Of a DNA stretch of 14,173 nt, positions 1 through 7,588 are shown piece after piece. The position numbers were made by a program, and so were the translations under genes. The stretch's first letter is position 1, and each line of letters starts with the position of its first letter. The notes beneath the pieces were generated by a model. That model was not told the DNA's origin, ran no database searches, and saw nothing but the letters and a program-made list of their open reading frames with translations. This DNA is from Paracoccaceae bacterium. GTDB lineage: Bacteria; Pseudomonadota; Alphaproteobacteria; Rhodobacterales; Rhodobacteraceae. The DNA lies in assembly GCA_003500165.1 (NCBI GenBank), contig DNSZ01000004.1, forward strand, positions 1-14,173. Direction: 5' to 3'.

Positions 1-8
1 CTTGATAT

Positions 9-2039
9 TTGAATCCAAGAAGCCGCCTCCAACGTGTCGCGGGTGCACTGGGCTATCTTCGGTTCCTTCCAAAAATCCCTGAACAGTTCAGGGGCATCCT
101 GATTGAGTTTGGGGTTGGCTCTGCGAAAACGCTGCACGCTGCGTCCCGGTCCTTGTTGTCAGCGGCTACCGGACTTGATGAGCCGTTGATCAGCATGCTG
201 TCCGACAAGCGCAAGGATTCTCGCGCCAATGCAGCCGAATGGTTGTCAGAGCGGGGGGTGGTGGACGCCATTGGCCCGATCCAGGCGGCGCTGGCCAAGA
301 AAAAGGACGAGGCCGTGCGCACCGCCTTTCTGCTGGCGCTGTCGCATCTGGGCGCAGATATGTCCGCCTTTCTGGGGCCAGAAGCCATGGCAAAGGCCGC
401 CGAGGCGACGCTGAAGAAGGCGAAGCTGGCGCCGCTCGACTGGTTGCTGGCCTCTGGCTTGCCGACGCTCCGCTATCGCGACGGCGCGCCGGTGCCCGAA
501 GATGTGCTGAAGGCCTGGCTGGCCACGGCGATGCAGCAAAAACAGCCCGGCTGGAACGTCCTGCTGGACCTTTACCTCGATCAACTGGCGCCCGACGACG
601 CAGAAAAGCTCGCCAATCACATCTTTGACGCCTGGATCGCCTATGATTCCGAACCGACGAGCCATGAGGCCGCGCTGGCAGCCGCGACCGAACAGGCACA
701 GCAAATGTACGCCTTCTATCAATCCCTGCGGCCGCCACGAACGATGCAACAGCTGATTGAAGGATACTTCCCTGAACATAAACGCAAATACCCCAATAGC
801 GGGGCGGCGACCAAGGGCATTCTGGCTCTGGCCAAACGCGCCGATCCCACCCATGTCGCCACCACCGCACGCGCCTATCTGAAGAACCATGGCAAGCGGG
901 TGGCCCAGGCCACCGCGCTGGTAGACCTGGCCGCGGCGATCGACACGCCCGAAACCCTGCAGGTACTTGTCGCCGCTGCGACCCGTTTGCGCCAGAAAAC
1001 CGTACAGGCCCATGCCGGTGCGTTGGTGGAGGCCGCCGCCCAGGCACGGGGCTGGACGGCGGATGAACTGGCGGACCGGACGGTGCCGACGGCGGGGCTC
1101 GACGATGCGGGCGTGCTGGAGCTGCCCTGCGGGGTCGAGGGCCGGATTTATCGCGCAAGGCTGGCGGATGATCTGACGCTGATACTGGAAAACCCCGATG
1201 GCAAGCCGGTGAAGGCGCTGCCCGCAGGTGACGATGACCAGACGAAAGAGTCGAAAAAGACCCTGACGGCGGCCAGGAAAGAACTGAAGCAAATCGCCAG
1301 ACTGCAGGCGGAACGGCTTTACGAGGCGCTGTGTGCGGAACACTCCTCGGCCATGGCGGACTGGCTGGCAGACTTCCGCGGCCATCCGGTGATGGGGCGG
1401 CTTTCGGAGCGGGCGATCTGGCTGGGGCTGGATGAAGACGGCACTGTGCAGGCCAGTTTCCGCCCCACCGCCGAGGGCGAGTTCACGAATGCCGAGGACG
1501 ATCCAGTCGACCCGGCGGCCTTTGCCCGCATCCGCCTGGCCCATGCCGCGAACCTGACCCCCGAAACCGTGGCCGCCTGGAAGCAGCACCTGAAAGACTA
1601 TGAGGTCGAACCGCTGTTTGCCCAGCTTGACCGGCCCTTCCTGACTGTGGCGGACCTCCCCGAGGGCGCGACCCGGATCGATGACCGTGAAGGCTGGCTG
1701 ACGGATGCCAAGAAGATTCAGGGCGCGGGCGCCAAGCTGGGCTTCACCCCCGGCCCGGTCGAAGACAGCGGCTGGTTCGATCACTACCGCAAGCCGTTCA
1801 AGGGTGCGAACCTGATCGCGGTGATCAAGATTTCGGGCGCCAGCCTGCCGGTCCAGGCGGGTGCCAGCGCCGTCCTGCATCTGGAATTCTGCCCGCCCAC
1901 CCGTCATGACGGGCTGGGCCAGCCCGTGCCCCTGGCCGATGTCCCCCCGATCCTGCTGTCGGAATGCTGGAACGATTATCGTAAAATCGCTGCGACGGGC
2001 GCGTATGATCCCGACTGGGGCAAGAAGATACAATGGTGA
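9..2039 (+). CDS. DUF4132 (YehI-like) protein, paralogue A, probably 5'-truncated
   Basis: Open frame of 676 codons beginning at a TTG, directly after an in-frame TGA at 3-5. It aligns end to end with the C-terminal ~60% of paralogue B downstream and lacks the ~420 N-terminal residues found there, so it is a partial gene: either the 5' part lies upstream behind a nonsense or frameshift, or it was deleted. Residues ~70-115 look like paired HEAT helices (NAAEWL...AIGPIQAALAKK...ALSHLG). Residues ~417-445 are a Lys/Ala-rich helix (KTLTAARKELKQIARLQAERLY). The remainder is the DUF4132 domain, with a conserved ending around ECWNDY (~652-657). DUF4132 is the family of E. coli YehI (about 1,200 residues), whose function is not established; a scaffold or client-binding role beside the MoxR ATPase is inference. 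The stop overlaps the start of paralogue B by 7 nt, implying coupled translation. Family assignment is firm; the start codon is not. Confidence 0.75.
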   Translation: MNPRSRLQRVAGALGYLRFLPKIPEQFRGILIEFGVGSAKTLHAASRSLLSAATGLDEPLISMLSDKRKDSRANAAEWLSERGVVDAIGPIQAALAKKKDEAVRTAFLLALSHLGADMSAFLGPEAMAKAAEATLKKAKLAPLDWLLASGLPTLRYRDGAPVPEDVLKAWLATAMQQKQPGWNVLLDLYLDQLAPDDAEKLANHIFDAWIAYDSEPTSHEAALAAATEQAQQMYAFYQSLRPPRTMQQLIEGYFPEHKRKYPNSGAATKGILALAKRADPTHVATTARAYLKNHGKRVAQATALVDLAAAIDTPETLQVLVAAATRLRQKTVQAHAGALVEAAAQARGWTADELADRTVPTAGLDDAGVLELPCGVEGRIYRARLADDLTLILENPDGKPVKALPAGDDDQTKESKKTLTAARKELKQIARLQAERLYEALCAEHSSAMADWLADFRGHPVMGRLSERAIWLGLDEDGTVQASFRPTAEGEFTNAEDDPVDPAAFARIRLAHAANLTPETVAAWKQHLKDYEVEPLFAQLDRPFLTVADLPEGATRIDDREGWLTDAKKIQGAGAKLGFTPGPVEDSGWFDHYRKPFKGANLIAVIKISGASLPVQAGASAVLHLEFCPPTRHDGLGQPVPLADVPPILLSECWNDYRKIAATGAYDPDWGKKIQW

Positions 2040-4021
2040 CAGAGGTGGAACTGGAAAAAGCCAAGGATGTGGTGCGCGCCGATCTGGGGCGGCTCAACGA
2101 AATTGAACCGGGGCTCGGTGACCGCGCCATCGCCTATGTCCTGGGAGAGCTGGATGAGGTGCCGGACCTGGCCCTTGCTGCTGAAACGGTGCTGGATCTG
2201 CAATACTATGATCCCATGACCAATTTCGCCATGCTCGCCTCTTCAACCATGGACCCGTTGGACCCAGCCTACATCATCCTCAATGGCCTTCTGGGCGGAT
2301 CGAATTCCCCTCAGGGCGCGCCAACGCGCGACCGGCTTCGGCTGTTCGGGCAGGCAATGATGCCCCCTGACGCCTTGGTCCGCTATGGCAAAGTGCTGGC
2401 CGCTGCCACACCCAGCCAGCATGGCACGGGGTTGCATGGTGACCCGGCCAACCTGAACGGATCCGGGCATGTGCCCTTTCACCTGAGGGTGATCTTCACG
2501 ACCATTCGCCTTGGTCTGGTCGATACCACACCGAACGAACGGCATGCCACCTATGATAAGGCGCCATCGCCAGAAACGGCCCTTGCCATCTGTCAGGCAG
2601 CGGGCGGTGATCTGGTCGATCTCTTCGATATCCTGTTCACCGGGTGGGAGAGGACCGGCAACATGGCCAACCAGCTGGGCATGCTGTTGAATGTGATCGA
2701 CCCTGTGGCACTGGCCCAGGCCCGTCCCGATGATCTGCTGGCAGCAGCAGACCGCATAGACGCAGCCGGCCGCGTGGCCATTCTGGACAGGTTGCGCCGG
2801 TGGGAGCTTTTCGGCCATGCAGGCCTGCGTGACATGGGCTTTCGCATCTGGGCTGACATCCATCCCAGCGATCAACGCGCGGTGGAGCTCATGTTGGCCC
2901 GGATGCCGGTGGAGGCTGCCCTGGCCGAGGCACCCGCGCGGCTCGCGGCAAGGAATGCAGCCGACCGCGGGTTGATGATCCGGCTGCTGGTGGCGCATGT
3001 GCAGAACAAGGACGTCCAGGACGTCTTGCGGGCGCACCGCGATACGGAAAAAGCGAAAACCAACATCGCTGCGATTGACACTGCCCTGCGCAGTTTCGAG
3101 CGCAAGGCAAGGGATGCCGTGAGCACCGACAAGCAGGGCCACGGCTATCGCGCCATCGATGGCAGTTGGGTCGAAGCCCCGGAGATCCCATTGAAAGTGA
3201 CGTCCTTCATGCAGCGCCTGGAAGACACGATTTACCTCGGCGGTGGCCATCACCGATGGGGCAAACTTGATCCCGAGGAGCTGTGGCCGAGGGCACTGCG
3301 AAACCTTGAACGTCTCCACAGATGGTTCGCCGAGGGTCCCTTGCAGGCGCGCGCGGCGATCAAGGTGGTCGAAGCCTTTCCAAAGACGCCGGAGTCGTTG
3401 CTGACACCACTGGAGGCGCGAGCACGGAGGATCACGCCGCGGGATCTGTCGAAAGGCGCGCGCGCCGCCCTGCAGGACCTGCCGGGCCTTTCCGATCGCT
3501 TGCTGGGGGAGTTGACCGACAACAGCGCCGCCACCCGCGCGGTGGCGGCAAGCTGGCTGGGCGATCTGGGGGACCCTGCGGCCATCGAGCCGATCAAGGC
3601 GCGACTGGCAAAGGAAAAGGATGCCACAGCACAAACGGCCATGCTGACGGCCTTGTCGGTGCTGGGTGCGGATATGACCCCCTTTCTGGGGCCCGAGGCG
3701 CTGGCCGCCGCCGCAGCCAAAGGGGCGAAGAAGTCCAGGCTGAAATCGGTCGAAAGCCTGCTGGCCGAAGCGCCCTTGCCGGATGTGACCTATCGCGATG
3801 GCACCCCTGTGCCCGAGGATGTGCTGACCGCCTGGATAACGGCCGCGGTGCGCCTGAAACAGCCCGAAGGCCACCCGCTCATGGACCTTTACCTCGATCA
3901 ACTGGCGGAACCGGACGCCGCGCGTTTGTCGACTTGGATTCTCGAGACCTGGATTGCGTTCGATACCCATGTGATGACGGCAGAAGACGCCCGGCAAGCG
4001 GCCCCCGAAGAGGCCAGGTGA
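2033..4021 (+). pseudogene. DUF4132 (YehI-like) paralogue B, 5' fragment (nonsense-terminated)
   Basis: ATG at 2033 overlaps the end of paralogue A (ATGGTGA), which fixes the start. The first 662 codons end at TGA 4019-4021, but the same frame goes on to encode the rest of a DUF4132 protein, so this is the N-terminal 60% of a broken gene. The reconstructed protein, joining across both nonsense codons and removing the IS, is 1,092 residues, near YehI length. Residues 1 to ~420 are helical sequence I cannot assign to a named domain; I see no WGR domain. From ~455 on it parallels paralogue A, with HEAT-like helices (ASWLGDLGDPAAIEPIKARLAKEK) and the shared stretch LMDLYLDQLAEPD. A 26-nt identity with A (565-590 versus 3882-3907) sits in that stretch. 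A 662-residue truncated product could still be made, but it would lack the DUF4132 C-terminal domain. A sequencing error at this stop cannot be excluded from the sequence alone. Confidence 0.8.
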
Positions 4022-4033
4022 TTTGCCAAGCAG

Positions 4034-4726
4034 ATGCAGGGCTGGGGCATGACACCGGCGCCACTGAGCGAACTGGAAGAAGGGATGGCGCAGAACCTGA
4101 TCGGTCGGATGATCAATGACGGGCGGCCCAGTTCAGGGGTGCTGGCACTGGCCACTCGAACCCCGCCCACCCAGGCCGCGATCGCAGTGCGCGGTTATCT
4201 GCGCAACCATGGAAAATGCTATCAGCAGGGGCGAGCGCTGCTCAAGCTGATGGCCGGTATCGGCCAGCCCGAAACGCTGCAGGTGCTCGCCGTTACCGCC
4301 GCGCGGCAAAAGCAGGCCTCGCTGCGCAACCTGGCCACGGAATTGCTGACCGAGGTGGCCGAGGCGCATGGCTGGACGGTGGAAGAGCTGGAAGACCGCA
4401 CCGTGCCCGATCTGGGGCTTGATGCCAATGGCACGCTGGCGTTGCCGGTGGCCGATGGCAAGACCTACCTGGCGCGGCTGGGGGACGACCTGGCCTTCCG
4501 GCTGGAAAACGCCGCAGGCAAGGCGGTGAAATCGCTGCCTGCGAGCCAGGATGAGACAACCAAGGCCGCCAAGAAGACGCTGGCCGCCGCCAAGAAGGAG
4601 CTCAAGCAGATCGCCAAGGCACAGGCGCAGCGGCTGTATGAGGCAATGTGCAGCGAACGCAGTTGGGCGGTGGCAGACTGGCAGCGCCACTATCGCGACC
4701 ACCCGGTGATGGCGCGGCTGGCCTAA
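4034..4726 (+). pseudogene. DUF4132 paralogue B, middle fragment
   Basis: This 230-codon segment is in the same frame as the 5' fragment and is separated from it by TGA 4019-4021 plus four sense codons (FAKQ). It ends at TAA 4724-4726. It matches paralogue A from about residue 235 to 465: GRPSSGVLALATRTPP parallels GAATKGILALAKRADP, and GQPETLQVLAVTAA parallels DTPETLQVLVAAAT. The Lys/Ala-rich helix (AKKTLAAAKKELKQIAKAQAQRLYEA) is also kept. At the TAA, LA*RVIWL aligns with LSERAIWL in A, so the stop sits where a Glu codon is expected and one GAA-to-TAA change explains it. Re-initiation at ATG 4034 is conceivable, but no convincing ribosome-binding site precedes it. The reading frame is otherwise well preserved, suggesting recent inactivation. 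Confidence 0.8.
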
Positions 4727-5291
4727 CGGGTGATCTGGCTGGCGCTGGATGCGGACGGCGGGGTGACGGCCAGTCTTCGCCCGACGGCCGAGGGCGACCT
4801 TACCGATGCCGCGGACGAAGCTGTTGATCTGCAACGCTGCGAACGGATCGAGGTCGCCCATGGATCAAGACTGCCCGAAGCCGACGGGGCCCGCTGGGGT
4901 CAGCACCTGGCAGACTATGAACTGGCGCCGCTCTTTCGCCAGTTCGGGCGGCCGGTGCCAAACATGTCCGGCGCAACCGGCAAAGCCATCGAGGACCGCA
5001 AGGGATGCGCCACCGATGCGGGCAACCTGCGCAAGATTGCCGGCAGGCTGGGCTATACGCCCGGTCCGATCGACGATTACCCCCATTTCAGTACCTTCGT
5101 CAGACCTTTCGTGGGTGCGGGTGTCGTTGCAGTGGTCCATCACTCTGGCATCTCCAGCACCGGGGACGACGCAAATGCCGAGGTGACCCTGCAACATCTG
5201 GAATTCTGCGAACTGGTGGGCGGGCAACCTGCCGACCCCAGGGATATCGCGACGATCCCGCCGGTCTTGCTGATGGAATGCTGGAATGACT

Positions 5292-5300
5292 ATCACGAAT
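5292..5300. repeat. Target-site duplication, left copy
   Basis: ATCACGAAT is repeated directly at 6476-6484 on the other side of the IS. It covers the end of the DYHE codons of DUF4132 paralogue B. Exact limits depend on where the IS end is placed; 5-bp and 7-bp versions also fit. Confidence 0.8.
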
Positions 5301-5313
5301 CACACTACACGAC
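5301..5313. repeat. Left terminal inverted repeat of IS4-family element
   Basis: CACACTACACGAC is a perfect inverted match to 6463-6475. It includes the last codons of the transposase gene. Similarity stops after base 13, where the two ends diverge. Confidence 0.9.
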
Positions 5314-6438
5314 TCCCGTCACTTCCTGGCGTTCCTGAGTTATCCTGCGCCATGGCCTGATTGCGTCGAGTGGGTCGGTTCTGAGCCGGTTTCGGATTTG
5401 GGCGAGTCCGATCCGGAAATAGGATTTGGAGTAGTGGCCGTGGCTTTTGCGCGGCGTTGTGTGCTTTCCAAGCTTGTCCGCGGCGGAGCGGCCGGCCCAG
5501 GCGATGGCGAGGGCGGTGAGCGACATGAGCAGATCGGGCTTGCGCGGATCGGTCAGCCGCGTGTCCTCTATGTTGAGGCCGCGGGTCTTGGCATCGCCGA
5601 ACAGGCATTCGATCGCCCAGCGTTTGCGGTAGGTGCGAAGTGCGGTTTGCGCCTCGACGTTGGTGACCACGATCAACCGCTCATCCCTGAGCGGCTTGGC
5701 GGCGATGGTCAGAAGCGGCGCGTTGCCCGAGGCGGTGTCCTCTCTGCTGCCGAGACGGGCTCGAAAGACCCGGCTTCGCCGCGCTTGGCGCAATCGGACC
5801 CGCAGGGTTGGGTCATGCCCTTCTTCGGTGGTGATGCGGAGGTTGTCTCTGATGCGGATGGCAAAGGGGATATTGTTTTCACACAGGAATTCCATCCAGC
5901 CGGCGCCTGCGAATTCACGGTCGGCCAGCAGAAGGCGGATGGTCTTCGCCGGAAAATGTGCGAGATAGCGCTTCATCAGGGCGATGCGCTGGCCCGTATC
6001 GGAGCAGCCGCGCCCCTTGATCACGGTCCAGATCAGGGGCACCCGGAACCGGCGGGTGACGAGGGCAAGCACGGGAAAATTCACCTCGGTCTTGCCGATT
6101 TGCCAGTTCGTGCGGTCGAGTGCGAGCAGCCACGATCCGTGTTGCCCCAGCAACCGGACCAACAGCGGCAGCGCCCAGCCCTCGTCCAGACGGACGTGTT
6201 GGAAGAACCGCTGCAGCCGCCGACAGGTCGATGCCGTCTGCACCGTTCCGGGGCGCTCGCACGCGATATGACTGAGGTTCACACTTCGCGCGCTCACCAT
6301 GCCGGGCACCATCCGGCACAGCGTCTCCAGACGGCTCTTGCTCAGGTCAATCTCGGGGCGCAGTATTCCCGTGAGGGCGGTAATGGCTCGGTTTGGCATC
6401 GGACGTTTCCCTGGTCGGAGTCGTCCCGTTGAATCCAT
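5305..6438 (-). CDS. IS4-family DDE transposase
   Basis: This 377-residue transposase catalyses cut-and-paste movement of the surrounding IS. The catalytic triad is readable: D108 in LALDRTNW, D173 in LLADREF and E277 in YRKRWAIECLFGDAK. The last also fits the IS4 signature Y-(2)-R-(3)-E-(6)-K exactly. The start is taken as ATG at 6438 (MDSTGRLRPGK) because GAGGG lies seven bases upstream and it is inside the element; ATG 6399 (MPNRAIT, 364 residues) is the alternative. The same frame stays open upstream to 6870, but that part lies outside the IS and antisense to the MoxR gene, so it is not coding. The stop (5305-5307) falls within the left inverted repeat, so the gene fills nearly the whole element. 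No frameshift or internal stop is seen. Confidence 0.93.
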   Translation of the reverse strand: MDSTGRLRPGKRPMPNRAITALTGILRPEIDLSKSRLETLCRMVPGMVSARSVNLSHIACERPGTVQTASTCRRLQRFFQHVRLDEGWALPLLVRLLGQHGSWLLALDRTNWQIGKTEVNFPVLALVTRRFRVPLIWTVIKGRGCSDTGQRIALMKRYLAHFPAKTIRLLLADREFAGAGWMEFLCENNIPFAIRIRDNLRITTEEGHDPTLRVRLRQARRSRVFRARLGSREDTASGNAPLLTIAAKPLRDERLIVVTNVEAQTALRTYRKRWAIECLFGDAKTRGLNIEDTRLTDPRKPDLLMSLTALAIAWAGRSAADKLGKHTTPRKSHGHYSKSYFRIGLAQIRNRLRTDPLDAIRPWRRITQERQEVTGVV

Positions 6439-6462
6439 CCAGCCGCCCTCAGCCAGCCCTGT

Positions 6463-6475
6463 GTCGTGTAGTGTG
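6463..6475. repeat. Right terminal inverted repeat of IS4-family element
   Basis: GTCGTGTAGTGTG is the reverse complement of the left end. It lies 25 bp upstream of the transposase start, leaving little room for the transposase promoter inside the element. Confidence 0.9.
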
Positions 6476-6484
6476 ATCACGAAT
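6476..6484. repeat. Target-site duplication, right copy
   Basis: This second copy of ATCACGAAT is followed directly by the orphaned 3' end of DUF4132 paralogue B. Its presence shows the insertion was simple transposition with no adjacent deletion. Confidence 0.8.
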
Positions 6485-6495
6485 TCGCCGGATAG
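6485..6495 (+). pseudogene. Orphaned last codons and original stop of DUF4132 paralogue B
   Basis: Joining base 5300 to base 6485 restores an uninterrupted frame: GAA-TTC-GCC-GGA-TAG, reading E-F-A-G-stop. This TAG lies 33 nt before the MoxR start, recovering the original spacing between the two genes. Confidence 0.75.
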
Positions 6496-6513
6496 GGTAA
6501 ACGCCCTGGATAC

Positions 6514-6519
6514 AAGGGG
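6514..6519 (+). promoter_or_regulatory. Shine-Dalgarno for the MoxR gene
   Basis: AAGGGG sits nine bases before ATG 6529 and supports that start over later in-frame ATGs. It lies outside the IS and so survived the insertion. Confidence 0.6.
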
Positions 6520-6528
6520 TAGGCACGG

Positions 6529-7575
6529 ATGGCGGACGCACAGAAACTGCCGGCCGAGCGGCGCTATGCCGATGAACTGGATCGCCTGAAGGCCGCGGAT
6601 AGCGACCCGCGCCCGGGCGGGTGGCGCCTGTCGCCGCGTGCGGTGCGGCGGTTCATCCTGGGCGATGACAACCTCGATGTGTCGCGCAAGTTCTTTGGCG
6701 ACGATCCGCTGGTCGATCGCTGCATCGTCGCGCTGATGGGGCATCAGGGCCTGATGCTGGTGGGCGAACCGGGCACGGCAAAATCCCTGCTGTCGGAACT
6801 GCTGTCCGCCGCGATCAGCGGGGATTCGCTGCTGGTGGTGCAGGGATCGGCCGGCATTATCGAGGATCATCTGCGCTATGGCTGGAACTATGCGCTGTTG
6901 CTGGCCGAAGGGCCGACGGAACGCGCCCTGATCCCGTCCCCGGTGCTGACCGCCATGCGGGGCGGCAAGATTGCCCGGATCGAGGAACTGACCCGCTGCG
7001 CGCCCGAGGTGCAGGATGCGCTGATTTCGCTGATGTCGGAAAAGACCGTGTCGACCCCTGAACTCGGGTCAGGCAGCGAATACCGCGCCGCCCGCGGGTT
7101 CAACGTGATCGGCACCGCCAACCTGCGCGATCTGGGTGTGAACGACATGTCGAGCGCGCTGAAACGCCGCTTCAATTTCGAAACGGTCAACCCGATCGCC
7201 GACCCCGTGTTCGAACAGCAGCTGGTGGCGCGTCCGGTGCAGGAACGGATGGCCGACTATGACATCGATGCCGCCTTGCCGGAACCGGTGCTGGATGTGG
7301 TCATATCGGTGTTTCGCGACCTTCGCACCGGCAAGACCCGGGATGGCGCCGTGGTGGCCCAGCCGAAGACGGTGATGTCGACCGCCGAAGCGGTGAACGT
7401 GGCCCATGCGGCGCTGCTGGATGCCGCGTATCTGGACGGGACCGAAGCGTCCGGCGGGCATGTGGCCAAGCAGATCCGCGGCGTCGTGTTCAAGGATGAT
7501 CAGGACGACGCGCGCAAGTTCCGCGCCTATGTCCATACCATCGCGCGGGCGCGGGGCCGGTCGGATCGCACCTAG
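6529..7575 (+). CDS. yehL: MoxR-family AAA+ ATPase (YehL-like)
   Basis: This 348-residue cytoplasmic AAA+ ATPase of the MoxR type probably remodels or activates a partner in concert with the VWA protein encoded two genes downstream. Walker A is GEPGTAKS, residues 79-86. The Walker B position reads ARIEEL with E152-E153, so the usual Asp-Glu pair is Glu-Glu; as I recall, this is also the pattern in YehL-type relatives, unlike classical MoxR. Sensor 1 is N198 in GTANLRD. The arginine-finger region is ALKRRF, R213-R214. CAPEVQDALISLMSEK follows Walker B as in MoxR proteins. The C-terminal ~110 residues form the helical lid. The frame is intact, AAGGGG precedes the ATG, and only 13 nt separate it from the DUF5682 gene. 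Transcription from upstream is probably interrupted by the IS, so expression now may need an IS-borne or local promoter, which I could not identify. Confidence 0.92.
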   Translation: MADAQKLPAERRYADELDRLKAADSDPRPGGWRLSPRAVRRFILGDDNLDVSRKFFGDDPLVDRCIVALMGHQGLMLVGEPGTAKSLLSELLSAAISGDSLLVVQGSAGIIEDHLRYGWNYALLLAEGPTERALIPSPVLTAMRGGKIARIEELTRCAPEVQDALISLMSEKTVSTPELGSGSEYRAARGFNVIGTANLRDLGVNDMSSALKRRFNFETVNPIADPVFEQQLVARPVQERMADYDIDAALPEPVLDVVISVFRDLRTGKTRDGAVVAQPKTVMSTAEAVNVAHAALLDAAYLDGTEASGGHVAKQIRGVVFKDDQDDARKFRAYVHTIARARGRSDRT

Positions 7576-7588
7576 CGCCTGTTCCACG

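Larger units (their letters stand above)
4730..5338 (+). pseudogene. DUF4132 paralogue B, 3' fragment, tail replaced by IS sequence
   Basis: This is the final 202 codons of paralogue B in the same frame, after TAA 4724-4726; a GTG at 4730 is the first possible start. It contains the DUF4132 C-terminal region: IWLALDADGGVTASLRPTAEG parallels IWLGLDEDGTVQASFRPTAEG in A, then YTPGPIDD, LQHLEFCE and PPVLLMECWNDY. After NDYHE the frame enters the IS4-family element at about 5301 and picks up about a dozen foreign residues before a TGA at 5336-5338 inside the IS. Removing the IS and one copy of the target duplication gives NDYHEFAG followed by TAG (6493-6495), so the IS replaced only the last three residues. 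The nonsense codons upstream, rather than the IS, are what break the protein. Confidence 0.8.
5301..6475 (-). mobile_element. Complete IS4-family insertion sequence (~1,175 bp)
   Basis: The element is bounded by perfect 13-bp inverted repeats, CACACTACACGAC at 5301-5313 and its complement at 6463-6475. It is flanked by a 9-bp direct repeat ATCACGAAT (5292-5300 and 6476-6484). It carries one full-length transposase gene on the minus strand. The bases next to the ends allow the boundary to slide: a 15-bp repeat with a 5-bp duplication, or 14 with 7, fit equally well by sequence. I chose 9 bp because IS4-family elements usually duplicate 9 bp or more. Intact ends, duplication and transposase indicate a recent and possibly still mobile insertion. 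It lies between DUF4132 paralogue B and the MoxR gene, opposite to the operon direction, so it is likely polar on the downstream genes unless they have another promoter. Confidence 0.92.

Noticed and set aside
246..2033. Long minus-strand open frame (about 595 codons) opposite DUF4132 paralogue A
   Set aside because: It mirrors a coding region with a clear paralogue on the + strand. A similar antisense frame exists opposite paralogue B, so it is a by-product of codon bias.
4019..4021. TGA as selenocysteine or programmed readthrough in DUF4132 paralogue B
   Set aside because: Paralogue A has no Cys or Sec at this place, and a second stop (TAA) occurs downstream in the same frame. I saw no convincing stem-loop after the TGA. 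Plain nonsense mutation is simpler.
6439..6870. Upstream extension of the IS4 transposase frame
   Set aside because: The frame crosses the IS end and target duplication and lies antisense to the MoxR gene. The family-like protein begins at about 6438 inside the element.
7406..7588. Earlier in-frame start for the DUF5682 protein
   Set aside because: This part lies entirely within the MoxR gene in another frame and encodes Arg/Ser-rich sequence unlike DUF5682. ATG 7589 just after the MoxR stop fits better.
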